A stretch of 60,000 bases of DNA. Source: Prorocentrum cordatum (lineage: Eukaryota; Sar; Dinophyceae; Prorocentrales; Prorocentraceae). The stretch lies in contig CAUYUJ010022415.1 in assembly GCA_963575745.1 (NCBI GenBank), positions 495,001 through 555,000 on the forward strand, read 5' to 3'. Positions 19,921 to 31,100 of the stretch are shown piece by piece. Both the position numbers and the translations under genes were made by a program. Position 1 is the stretch's first letter. Every line of letters starts with the position of its first letter. The notes beneath the pieces were generated by a model. That model was not told the DNA's origin and made no database searches. It saw only the letters and a list, made by a program, of their open reading frames with translations.

Positions 19921-21580
19921 AGGGGCGAAGAATGGACGGGCGGCTGGATTGTGTCTGTGGCCAACGGAGGGTTCCTGTGCAGCACGTTGACTTCTGTGTG
20001 GCCTGGTGCGCGCATGGATGGGTTCCTCTGCGGCCCGCGCTGGCCCTGGACTGGGAACTTACGCGCAACGACCTCACTCGTGTCCTCCAGAACTCGTCGC
20101 CGCTCCTAAGGGCCTGCATCCCTGCCAACAACCTGCGGCCACGGGCACTAGCAAAACATGGAACCGGGAGGGAGTTCGTGGAATCGCAATACGTGGGGCA
20201 AACCATGCAGTGTCCCACAAACCACCGGGCGTAGGTGGCTCATCGAATCATATCCGTGATTGCAACCCCTTCCCCTTCATGAAGGGGCTATCCCGTCCTC
20301 CGCAACCCATAGAAGCGTCCCAAGATGGCCCACGGTGGCCTCCAATGTGGCGCAAGTAAAACTCAAGATTGCTTCGAACATGCATGCAAGAGGTCCCAAG
20401 ACCGCCACAAGACATCTCCAAGGGGGCACGGAGCCTCCCAACAGTGGCATTTACCTTCTCGCCCTTTCGCTTCAGATATTGTCTGCTTCTGAGGCCTCGA
20501 GATGCCTCCGAGATCGACCAACAGAGTCACTGGAGGGGCTGGCAAAGGCTCTATCTAACACTGCCCCGAGAAGACCCAACAGCGTCCCAGCTGCGCCGCA
20601 AATGGGACCCAAGCGACGATGTTGTCTGTCTCCGAGGGCTGGAGTCTAGTGGACGCCGCCCTTATGACCAAAGTCATTAATCTGCGTCGTCTGCGTCGCC
20701 GCCATTGTCCCCCCTCCCCCCTCCTTGTCATCATCGTCCTCGTCGTCCTCTCCGTCTTTCGTGCCGTGGCTCTGGCGACGAACACCATGAACGGCCGCCA
20801 ACAGACAGGTGGAGCCTTCCTGGGACAATCTTCCCCCCCTCCTGAATGCGAGCAAGGGGAACTCAGCTGCTTCTTTTCTGTCACAGCAGCGCACGTCTCG
20901 CCATGGCCAAATGCCCTTCAGGTCCCTGGCCTCCTGCGTGCACATGCCTCCGCCAATGCGGCGACCGGCCTCGGGCATTTCAGCACGCGGGCCTTCTTGC
21001 GCGGCGCGAGGCCCGTGCCTATCCTCACCAGGCACGCGCTGTAAAACCACGCTGCGCGTCGAGGAAGCCGCGTGAGAAACAAGTGGCCTGCCCTGAAAGC
21101 GTCGCCCATCATCTTCGTCACTGCATGCGTCAGTGCCCGCGTTTGCCTCCGAATCCCATGCACGGCCTTCTTCGCTCGTCCGCTGGCTTGCCCGTTAACC
21201 GCTCGGCCTGCCCAAAGAGCATCGCGCGGCAAATTCCGCCCCTGATCGCTTTGGCCCTCGCCGTCGCCATGAATCATAACTCCGCTTCTCCACCAGACTG
21301 CAACTCCACTCATAAGCGACCCAGCCCGGCTTACCACGAGAACGGCGATACGACAACGCAAATTGGCGTCGGGAGGAGAAGGAGCGCGCAGGGAGCGGGT
21401 GAAGTACGCTCAGAACGTGAAGTCCTTGTACGTGAGTGCCGAAAGGCATGCACTGCGCGGACGTGAAAGACCGTGTAGGAGCGGAACTCGAAAGGAGGGG
21501 AGCTCGGCTGCAGACAAGAACGACTTTCGGCAAGAGCAATCTGTGGGGCGCCGCTTCAGTGGAGGAGCAGAGCGCTGCAC
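19921..21580. other. No recognised gene
   Basis: Open frames of 100-200 codons occur on both strands but none shows a domain, a consistent start or low-complexity-free coding character. Host exons could be present and unrecognised. Confidence 0.5.
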
Positions 21581-21582
21581 TA

Positions 21583-21736
21583 AAACATACATGCTCGGGG
21601 GTCCGCGTGGACGTACTGGATCTGTGCTGGACCCTCCTTTCTGGCGCGCGGAGCGCGGTAGGAGCGGCGACGGAGGCGCCGACAGGGGGGGTCCAACGCC
21701 GATCGAAGAAACCCGCGAGGACAACAACGTTTATGT
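21583..21736 (-). repeat. Foldback (introner-like) element, copy 1, diverged
   Basis: Imperfect inverted arms: left ATGCTCGGGGGTCCGCG ... GTGCTGGACCCTCC; right, as reverse complement, CATAAACGTTGTTGTCC ... GCGTTGGACCCCCC. The layout and core words (GCTGGACCC, a GGCGC centre, CATAAACG at the right end) match the copies at 49917 and 57428. The right edge leads into CTCAGGAAATAC on the minus strand, comparable with the CTCGAGG ends of the other copies. Flanking minus-strand frames are weakly coding at best. Confidence 0.6.
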
Positions 21737-22384
21737 GTCTGCTGTATTTCCTGAGTGGGCTCGGGCCCGCATCTAAAGATCACTCTGGCGAAAGGTCACT
21801 GCTACGCGCAACTGGCCGAAGAACGCGGCGGGGTGGCGGCAAGCGCCTCCCGGCCGCCCCGGGGCGCCGCGTCCCTGGCCAGCGCGGCGGCGAGCTCCAG
21901 CGCGGGCCGCCGAAGCCTCGTTGGCGCCCGCGGCTGCCGCCGTCGGGCGCCCGCCGCCGTGGCCAACGGCCCGCGTCGCTGCCGTCGCCGTCGCCGCCGC
22001 CGCCGCGGCCGTCGTCGCCAACGCCGCCGCCGCGGCAGTCGTCGTCGCTGCCGCGACCGTCGTCGCCGCCATCAGCGGCGGCGGCCGCCGCCGTCGGGCA
22101 CCCCGCCTCTCTGAGCGCTGGTCCAGGGACGCACCCTGGGTCGCCGCGATGACCCGCGCGCGCGCGCCCGCGTCCAGGCAGTCGCAGAGCGCGATGCGCT
22201 CCTCAGGGACGACGGCGACGGCGACGGCGACCGATCGACCGGTCGACCGACCAGAGCGCGCTACGCTCCTCGGGGATGCTCGGCCGCAAGACGAGGCACC
22301 GTCCGAACGCCGTGCCGTGCCGTGCCTGACTTTCAACATGCGAAGACTCTATCGCGCCGTGCCAGCGTTGGTACTCAGGGCCGC

Positions 22385-22600
22385 TGTGCCGGTGTGGCAG
22401 GAGGAACGGGGAGGAGGAGGAGGAGGAGAAGAAGAACAAAGGAGAAGAAGAGAAAGAAGGAGGAGGAAGCTTGCAGCTCACGTCGGTTTAGCGCTGCAAA
22501 AAAAGAACGAGGAAGAGGAGGAGGAGGAGGAGGAGGAAGAGGAGGAGGAGGAGGAGGAGGAGGAGGAAAAGGACAGGGAGGACAAGGAGGAGGGGGAGAA
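22385..22600. repeat. (GAG)n-rich tract
   Basis: Two GAG/GGA-rich blocks, 22405-22470 and 22505-22600. Glu-rich and Gly-rich frames here are shadows. Confidence 0.9.
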
Positions 22601-23078
22601 AAGGCACGGCACGGCAGCATGGGGTCCGCAAGTCGAACCCGCTGAGCTCCTGACAAGCCCGCCGCGCTGGGGCGGCGGCCGAACGCGCCGCTCGTCGAAA
22701 CCCGACGCCCACTCAGGCAAGAAACGCCCGCTGCCCACTGACGACGGTCGGGCGCGCGCCGTAAGTAGAGCGGAAAAAACGAACCGTCCGCGCCTTCGGC
22801 AGAAGGGCTGGCCGCAACCGCCCGCCCGAGAGGGAAGGCGGCGCCCTGCTGGGAATTCGGAAGCACGGTCAGGAAAAGACAGGCGAGGACAGCAAGGCCA
22901 AGAAGGCATGTTCTGGCAGAGCGCTTACATGCGAGGTCAAGAAGAGAAGGAACGAGGAGGAGACGAGCAGGTGTCCAGGCCTCCACGTGGCCGCTCGTCG
23001 GCAAACTCATCCTCCACATCCCTCTCTTTACGTGTTCTCTGTCTTGTGCTCTTGAATTGTTGTTGGGGGGTGCGGGCC

Positions 23079-24273
23079 ATGGCTGGGGCTAACCCCAGCC
23101 CCATGAGGGGCGCCCCCTCTTGTGTCCCGGGAGGGGTATGGTCGTTGGCTGCCGTCGTTGGGTTCTCTTGGGCGTGCTCGGGCCGGCCATCCCCTGTGCC
23201 GTCTGGTTTGCGGGGGGGCGGGAGTACACACCCCTCCCAGGATCAACACGCCGCGGAGGCGGTTGGAGCTTCGGCTCTTTCCTTCGTGGGGGCTTCGGTT
23301 TCGGCTGGGGCGTCAGTGTCAGTCGCGGATCCTGGGGGGCAGACCGACTACTCGCTTGGTCAACGCGAGTCGGTTTCTGAGTCTTCGGGTGCGGGTGCTA
23401 AGGCGAGAGCTTCATCAGATGACCCCCAGATACCTTCAGGTACAACCAGGGGCCAATTTCGTGCCATCCGGCGTAGAGCTCACCAGCGGATCAAAAGAAA
23501 ACGTTCTCATAAGGTGAAACAGCGCCGGGACATGCACAAGTTAGCCGTGCTTCGGCGGGAGGGACGTCGTCGGGAGACGCATCACGCCTGGTGCTTCTGT
23601 GGTGGGACATGGAACACACGTAAGGTGGGTACGGAACAGGGTAACGAGAGCCCTGCTATCAAGATCGGGGTGATGTTGCCTTTGTTGCGTGTTCGGAAGT
23701 GGGATGTTGCATTGTTCTCTGATGTGAAGTATACACATAATGGGGTGAGGATGAGGAGGGGGGGAAGGTTTGGACTTCTATTATTAGGGGGAGGGTTTCT
23801 GTGGTCTTGGGCCACAAGTTGGCGGAAGCCTGGAGGAAGTCTGGGTCCAAGGTGGTTGTTCGAGGTAGGGAGGATAGGACGGGGATTCGTGTTATGGGGG
23901 GGGTCATACCCCGAGAGGGTCGCAACAGAAGTCTCTCTCTGATTGCCTGCTATGCCCCGGCGTCGGGGGCGCATCCCGCTGCCGTGGCCGCCAAGGACAG
24001 ATTCCATGAAGAGTTGCGTCACGTTGAGTCCCGTGTCCGCGGCGCACACCAGTTGGTGTTAGTTGGCGGCGACTTCAATGCAGAGGTCGGCCGGCCCCAG
24101 GAGGAAGAGGAGCGAGAGGTTTTGGGTATACATGCTTCGCCCCGTCGTACGGACACCGGGCGAAAACTCATCGCGGTGTGCCGGTCAGTCCCACTGTGTG
24201 TCCTCAGTACTATGTATAAACAAAAACAACCAGCGACGTGGTGGCACCTACGCTACCGCTCCGGAAGGGCTCG
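23079..24273 (+). pseudogene. Fragment of a second LINE: leader region plus AP-type endonuclease, frameshifted, RT missing
   Basis: From an ATG at 23079 (MAGANPSPMRG) a Ser/Ala-rich leader and basic segment lead into CGGTWNTRKVG and WDVALFSDVKYTHNGV, the start of an endonuclease fold. At about 23760, in a run of eight Gs, the frame breaks. The domain continues in the -1 frame as VVLGHKLAEAWRKSG, GREDRTGIRV, LIACYAPASGAHPA, VLVGGDFNAEVGRP and ATWWHLRYRS, then stops at about 24273. It is a different family from the LINE at 5.3 kb. No RT follows, so it is truncated on the 3' side, the opposite of the usual 5' truncation. Confidence 0.72.
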
Positions 24274-24475
24274 CTGACAACGACTGGGCCTAGCGAAAAC
24301 GATGGGAAACGGTGGGGAAGGCAGGGCTGCGCGAAAAGGACATGCAGGGCTGGGGAGAATGGCGGGGCTGGGGGAAACGGGCGGCCGAGACAGCCATCCC
24401 GGCGGAACCGCCGGGACGGCCGCGTTGGCCAAGGCTGAGTGCCTCGGCACTTCTGTCTCCGAGAATGCGCGCGCG

Positions 24476-24512
24476 TGAGAGAGAGAGAGAGAGAGAACAT
24501 AACAAAATGAAG

Positions 24513-24575
<63 letters not shown>

Positions 24576-24590
24576 AAGAAAGATAACAAA
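24476..24590. repeat. (GA)n microsatellite just outside the DIRS-like element
   Basis: GA repeats with short A-runs (about 24546-24553), ending about 10-20 bp before the B2 terminal repeat. Confidence 0.95.
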
Positions 24591-24599
24591 AAACAGAGG

Positions 24600-24808
24600 G
24601 TTAAGTGAGATACGCGTGCACTCAACGGAGGAGGAGGAGGAGAGGAGGGGACGAGAGAGGGACAGGACAGGGCGAAGGTATTTTCATGGCAGCGTGGCGA
24701 CGCGCATCTCCGCCGAGCGTGGGCCCTGATGGCCCCACGCTCAACGCGAGCGCGTGGGCCCTGACGGCCCGCGCGCTCGCGCTCTGGCACGCCTGCGGCC
24801 GCTCGGCC
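24600..24808 (-). repeat. Split direct repeat B2 (3' terminus of the DIRS-like element)
   Basis: 209 bp, differing from B1 by about one inserted base near 24663. The same two hairpins lie at 24715-24742 and 24746-24780. On the minus strand the terminal bases are ...TATCTCACTTAAC. Confidence 0.93.
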
Positions 24809-24844
24809 GACGCAGGCGTCTGGGAGCAAAGCGGGGTGGGTGGG

Positions 24845-24950
24845 CACCCGCGCGTCGGCCAGAGCCGAACGCTACGGACCCAAAATGGCTACCTGAGCCC
24901 ACACCCCCTCCCACTTAACCTGCAGTCTACAACCAATCAGACTATACAAG
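24845..24950 (-). repeat. Split direct repeat A2
   Basis: Identical to A1. It abuts B1 directly at 24950, giving the B1-A2 junction expected of split direct repeats. Confidence 0.95.
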
Positions 24951-25159
24951 TTAAGTGAGATACGCGTGCACTCAACGGAGGAGGAGGAGGAGAGGAGGGG
25001 ACGAGAGAGGGACCAGGACAGGGCGAAGGTATTTTCATGGCAGCGTGGCGACGCGCATCTCCGCCGAGCGTGGGCCCTGATGGCCCCACGCTCAACGCGA
25101 GCGCGTGGGCCCTGACGGCCCGCGCGCTCGCGCTCTGGCACGCCTGCGGCCGCTCGGCC
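24950..25159 (-). repeat. Split direct repeat B1, with two strong hairpins
   Basis: 210 bp, repeated as B2. It contains two adjacent inverted repeats: GAGCGTGGG...CCCACGCTC (25066-25093) and GCGAGCGCG(T)GGGCC...GGCCC(G)CGCGCTCGC (25097-25131). The inner side leads into the accessory-ORF 3' region. Confidence 0.93.
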
Positions 25160-25469
25160 ATGAGAAAAGAAAGACGCAGCCGCGCGCGCGGGGACGCCCC
25201 GCCCGAGTGCGAGGGCGGAACCAGAGGCTGCAGGAGCCTCGCGCGCGCGGCCACTTGCCTGCAACCTTGAGGCCTTCCGCGCCCGCGCACCCAGAGCGCG
25301 GGCGCGGCGCGTGCGCGATGCGCGCAAAAGAACCGAAAGGGGGCGGCGCACGAGGCGCCGGGCGCAGAGCGCAAGTGTGGCCCCGACCGCGCGGCGCGCA
25401 AGACGCGCAGCACGGCCGGGTCCAGGAAGCACGCGACGTGCGCGCACGTTAAACTCCTCCCAAGTGAGA

Positions 25470-25620
25470 GGATCGCAGGCGCCACCTGCGTACCGTAGGC
25501 TAAAAGAAAGAAGATCACAGGCGCCACCTGCGTACCGTAGGCTAAAAGAAACAAGATCGCAGGCGCCACCTGCGCACCGTAGGCTCAAGGATCGCAGGCG
25601 CCACCTGCGCACGGTAGGCT
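25470..25620. repeat. Four-copy short repeat with internal hairpin, inside the DIRS-like element
   Basis: Four copies of gcaggcgccacctgcg(c/t)ac with the aggct tail start near 25474, 25516, 25558 and 25592. Each contains GCAGG-CGCCA-CCTGC, a 5-bp stem. The array lies between the accessory ORF stop and B1, so it would be in the 3' part of the element transcript. Confidence 0.9.
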
Positions 25621-25715
25621 GAGAGCAGGGCTGGCTCACTCACAGGCCGCCGCCTTCAGCCCGCGCCCGCGATGCCGCGGGCGCTGGCGTCGGGGCACGG
25701 GGGGGAACTCCACGC

Positions 25716-27907
25716 CTAGATGGAGGGCGTGTTCCCCCGGCGGTCGCGGCTCTCGTCGCCGCTGCGGTCTCCGCCGCGCTCACTGGGGTCCCGGGGGCTG
25801 CCGCCATCGCCGCCCCTCGACGCGCGACCGTCCGCGCTGGGCCAGTCACGCTCACTCCGGCCGCGGCTGCCCTGGTCGCCCATGGAGTGGCCGCCCTTGC
25901 CGCTCTTGTCGCCCTTGCCGCCGCTCTTGGAGCCCTTGGCGGCCTTGCCGGAGTACTTGCCCTTGACCTTGCCGCCCTTGCCGCCCTTGTCGCCCGCGCC
26001 CTTGCCACGCCAGGCTGGGATCCCACCCCCGCCCGCGGCAGCCTCCGCGGCGGCAGCCCGCCGCCGCTTTTTCTCCTGCTCGTGCCAGCCGCCGCGAGGA
26101 GCGCGAAGCTGCCCAGCGTGCTTCCCGGTCTTACGCCGCGTGCGGCCGGGCGGGGTGTCGCCGCGCCTCGCCCACGCTGGGTCCCGCGCCAGACTGTGGC
26201 TGGGCGACCTCTCGCGCTTGGGCCGGTGGCGGCTGGGCGACCTCTCACGCTTGGGCCAGCTGAGGTCGCCCGGCGGGCGGTCCCCCTCAGCCTCCGCACC
26301 CGTGGCACCCGTGCTGGGGCGCTCGCCATGGCCGGCACTGGGGCCCGGCGCCTCCCGCGCGGTGTGGCCGCTCCGCCGGGCCTTCTCCACCGCCGTCTTG
26401 GGTTTGCCGAAGGCGACGCGGCAAGCCTCGCAGTAGCTCACGTCGCACCCCTTACAGTGCCACCGCAGGGCTCCGCTGTTAGCTCCGCCCGCGGGGCACA
26501 TCTCGCAACCCCAACCGTCTCCCGGGTCAAAGGAGCTCCAGCGCATCTTGAGTGCGCACGTCGGGCAGGCAGGCGGCTGGATGGTCGGGCCATCCTCCCC
26601 GTCGCTGCCTGGGTCAGGGCCGCGAGGCCGGCTCGCCCACTCCGTGACCACCGTGCACGGGTCCGTCTTGTAGAACCGATAGTTCGACCTCATGCACTCC
26701 CGCGCGCGCTTTGCGTCAGCGCGGCGCTGGAACTCCACCAGCACGCACGGCTCCCGCTTGTGGCGGTGGTCGTACAGGAAGGCGATGTGTTTGACGACCC
26801 CAAAGGGCACGACCACCTGCCTGACCACCTCGGCATCGACGTGGTGCGGTACCCGCTCGATGCGGATGATGGACTCGCCCTCGTCGTGCTGGTCACTGGG
26901 CTGCTGCTGGGCGCCCTGGCGCTGCTCCTCCTTGCGCCTACGGCGGCTCCTCGAGCGCGGCTGGCGCTGGGGCGGACCGTCCCCCGCGCCTGGCGCCTCC
27001 TCCACCTCGGTCTTCACCTCGAAGGACCGCGGCGGCGCCCCCCCGCTCTTGGGCTTCAGGACGGCCTCACGCTTCACGATGTCGGCCTTCGGGGGGGCGC
27101 CGCCCGTCTTGGGTTTCAAGACGGCCTCCTCCTCCTGTCCCCTGCGCCCGCGATCGCGAGGCGCATCGCGCTCGCGATCGCGGCGCCTCGCGCGCGAGGG
27201 CGAGCGCAAGGGCGCAGGGCGCCTCTCGCGCTTGCGGACCTCTTCGGCGAGGCGCTCCTGGCCCGGCGACCGCGCGGGCCGCGGGCGCGCCACTGGAGCG
27301 CCTTTGCTCTGGCGCCGCGCGGCAGCCTGGATGGCCGCGCGCGCCAGCGCCGCGGTGACCGCGTCCTCTCCCGCCTCGAGGACCGGGGCTGGGGTCGCCT
27401 CCCCTCGCCCCTGCTCGAGGCGTCGTCGTCGGTGAGCTCCACGACCGCCTCCGCGTCCACTGTGCGCATCATGTCGAGCAGCCCCCTGTTGTGCTTGCAG
27501 AGCTCGCGGAGCTCCGGCATGGGCTGCCCCTGGAACTGGGCCAAGGCGAGCGCCAGCTTGGCCGCCTGGCGCTGGACCTTGATATTCGGCCCCGCGCCCA
27601 CCCCCCACGCACCCCGCTTGCCGTCGACGATCACCAGCTGGCCGTGGTCCTCGCTCGCCCCCGCGGCCAAGCAAGCCGCCGCGATGCACGGGGCTGCTTC
27701 GTGGTCGTGGTTGACCACCTCGACGAGGTCCTCGCTGTCCAGCTCGTTCACCACCGTGTACAGGATGTTGTGGGCGGCACTCCGGAGCTCGTCCGACAGC
27801 GCGGCCCCCGAGACGACGACGCCGAGGGGGTTCACCGCCATGATGCTGTAGTCATGGCCACGCGCCTTGCTCTGGTCCGGGGCCACCAGGCCCACCAGGA
27901 ATCCCAT
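25716..27907 (-). CDS. Accessory protein of the DIRS-like element: basic domain, RRM, zinc module, SR/KG tail (one frame change)
   Basis: Starts at an ATG at 27907 (MGFLVGLVAPDQSKARG) in one frame and continues from about 27430 in the -1 frame to the stop at 25716. The N-terminal part (VNPLGVVVSG, WGVGAGPNIKVQRQAAKLALALAQ) looks like a small nucleic-acid-binding or dsRBD-like domain; this is tentative. A linker repeats EAVLKPKTGGAPP. An RRM follows (IIRIERVPHHVDAEVVRQVV, HIAFLYDHRHK, CVLVEFQRRADAKRA). A Cys-rich module comes next (CPTCALKMRW, CEMCPAGG, WHCKGCDVSYCEACR). The C-terminus is Arg/Ser then Lys/Gly-rich. It sits between the recombinase stop (28195) and B1, inside the terminal repeats, so it is cargo or an element-specific factor. 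RRM proteins usually bind single-stranded RNA; a role in packaging, RNA export or splicing is inference. Confidence 0.7.
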
Positions 27908-28194
27908 GATGCACGCTGCCGGAGCGCGGGGCGAAGGCGCGGCTGGCGCGCGAGGCTGGGGTGCGCGCGCTGCTCGCGTGCCTCGCTCTGGAGTGGGAGA
28001 TGGCTGCGGATGAGAGGACCAAGAGGAGGTGGGCGTGCCTGGGGCGATCGGGAGCGGTAGCGAAAGGGGGGTCGAGGGCGAAAGGTCCACCGGGATACCC
28101 CCACAACGCGAAGCCCCCGCCCTGACCTGAATACCCGTGGGACCCGCCTGCTGCTTTCCCACACGCCCGTTAACTCCTCGCCCTGGCTCGTGTC

Positions 28195-31100
28195 TCACCA
28201 ATCCTCCTCTCCTTCCCCCTCCGTAGTTGACCCTGCTCGCGCCGAAGGGCGCGCCCAGGGGGGGCGCCCGGGCGCCCAGGCCGGGCGTTCCGAGGGCCTC
28301 AGATCGCTCCCAAACTGGGGCGGGTCGCTCCCGGCCAACTGGTCGGGGCGGGCACCGGCCGCGGCGCCGTCGTCACCGCGGGCGTCCGGGGCCAATAAGG
28401 CGTGGCCCTCCGCCATGCCTCGGGCGAATGGAGCCTGACGCCGATGGTCCTCCCAGAGGTATCCGTGGAAGGCGTCCGTGGACCACCTCCCGAACCTCTT
28501 GACCGCTTCCAGGTCGCGACAGGCGTGGTACAACGCCGTCGCGCCCCCGATGCGCAGGGAGTGGGATCCCATCTGGCCTGCGTCCACGCCGCAGGCGGCA
28601 GCCGCGAGTTGGAGGAGCCCCTGCACCTCCTCCCGCATAATCGGGTGGCCATCGGGCCGGCGGAACAGGGGGAGCCCCGCCTCGGTTCCTCGTCCAAACC
28701 GGTCCGGCAGCTCCCTCTGGAGGTCGGCGAGTGCGTCCACGACACACAACTCCACCCCCGAACGGTAATGGTTGCGTACGCAACCTGCGTTAAACTGGTC
28801 CGTCTTGGACGACGTGATCGTCAGTACTACCTCATCGCAGTCGCTGAGCCTTGCGCTGGGTGTACCTCCGCGCATCCCCTGTACGTCCTGCCCACGCACC
28901 ACCCGTCCCATACTCCAGGAGCGGTCCTCTTGGACCAAATACTCCGACGCGCGGAGCATGAAGAAGTACCCCGTCATAAGCGCCGCCCATAGGATGGTCG
29001 CCTCCCGGCGCGTGGCCGTCCCGTGGGCGAACAAGTACTCTCGGAGCCAGCGCAACATCCGGGGCGTGGCCGGCAGCTTCCGTTTCGCCTTTCCGTCCCA
29101 GCGGCGGAGTCCCTCGATCGTGGTCCAGAGCCGGCGCCGATCGGAGGTCACATCCCCAAACCCGGCCAGGGTGTGGGCATATCGAATGGCGAACAGGCGC
29201 TGGCGGATGGTCGTGGCCCGCCTCTTCATCACCTTGTACAGGTACACGACATACCGGATGAGGTCATCCTCATCCGTAAGGCGGGCGTCCCGAGTCTCCC
29301 CCTGCAGGTATGGGCTCCGGCCTCGGAGCCTCCGCCAGAGTACCCAGTTACGCCACCCGGCGCTGTAATTGGCCCGCGTCCCTTCGGCAAGCTTGGCCAA
29401 CATCGCCTCGGTGGCGGTCGCATCCAGCTCGCGGGGGTCGGTGAGTTCACCTTGAATCCCTTTCGGGGCGCCCCCGCCGGCGTACCGCCAGGCGGCGGGC
29501 TTCACCAGCGCGGGAGCAGGGGCGCTGCGGGTACGCCGACGGGCCTTGCGCGGGGGGGGGGCCTCGCCGCCCACGCCGTCCATGGCGCTTGGCCTGGGCA
29601 TGCCCGCGCCTTCCGGAACAGCGAAGGTCACCGCCCCAACCCGCTCCCCGCCTGCCCCGTCCACCCCTGCTGCGGTGGACCGCGCGGTAGCAGGGGGGTC
29701 GAGCTGGTCCGCCAACCGAGCGGCGTCGTCCGTCGTCTTCCCCGCCTCCAGCGCAGCCTCGAATGGCCCGCTTGGGCGATCGGGGGCCTGAAGCCAGGCC
29801 TTTAGCCACAGCTTAACCATCTCGTCGTTAGCGAGTCGGTCGTGGTCGGGCCCGACGCCAGCGCGCGCCCCGGGTGCCTCGCCTGCGCTCGCTGCCTCTA
29901 CGGCCTGCCTCAGCAGGCGCTCCGCCCACTGGAGCACCCAGCGGGCCGTGCGACGCGGGAGTGCACGAGCGGCCTGCCGCATGCGCTCGGCGATCGGCAT
30001 ACCTCCAAGGCCCAAGGCATCCCACAGCTCCGCCGTGCCCCCCTGGGCGCACCAGATTTCTTTCGGGTGCAGGGCTCGCACGGTCCAGCCGCCCTCGGAC
30101 CCTTCCAGGATCAGGGTGTTCGCATAGCCCTTCAACGGGTCGGGCTTCGCCCGTGCCGTATGGCAGGGCCCGCGCGGATCATGAATCACCACGCGCTGGG
30201 CCCGCCCGCCTCCCGCGGGCTGCCATGTGCCCCGCGGCCAGGGCATCATGCGATCCCCCGTCGTCGAGATCCGAGGGTCCACGAGCAAGGTGCCGTTGTC
30301 GAGGTCCAGGCGGAGCTCATCCAGCGGCGGCCGCCCTGCCTCCTTCCAGAGCTGGCAGAGGCCGCGTGGCTCCACGCAGGGCTGTCCCAGGGGGGGTACG
30401 GGGCTCGGTGCCCGAACCCGTTCCCCGCAACCCCAAACCTGGACCGCCCGCGCGCGTGCCGTGACGTCGCCGAAGTGTGTGCACAGTAGGCGCGTCTCTG
30501 GGGAGAGTGCCACATAGCCGAGGCGCCGTAAGCGCGCCCCTAGTCGCGCTGCAGCGTAGTTGACGGGGGCGTCGAGCAGCACGGCCAGTGGCCGAGTGAT
30601 GATCAGTAGCCGCTCCAGGCCCGTCGCTTCGCGTCCACCGGGGTCCTCCGATAGTGACACGCACAGCCAGCGGGTCCGTGGGGCCCCAGTGGGGTCCTTG
30701 GGGTGGTCCCCGTCGTCCGGGTCCCATCGGTCACCGACATCCCACGGCGCTAGCAGCGCCGACCCACCGAGGCTCTCCCATGCCTCCCCAAAGGGGGGCC
30801 ACGCGGTTCCCACTTCTAGCAGCCGCGCCCCCTCGACCTGCAGGGGGGCGTAGCGTGGTAGGGCCTCCCGGGCTCCTTTGACTTGGAGTGCAGCCGCGCG
30901 CCAGGGCCCATCGTCTCCTGGCATCCGCAGCTCGCGCTGGGCGGCCTCCTCCACCAGCTCGCCCCACGGTGCTGCCGGCGACAGCTCGGTCCATCCGGCC
31001 TCCGCCATCCGCTGGCGTACCTCCTCCACCGTGGCACGAGTAATGAAGTCGGCCAGCTCGTTGTGGTAAGTCCGTAAGTAAAGCCCGTCCAGGACCCGGA

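Noticed and set aside
25887-27851. 654-codon plus-strand ORF opposite the accessory gene
   Set aside because: The minus strand carries the RRM and Cys motifs; the plus frame is an Ala/Leu/Arg-rich shadow.
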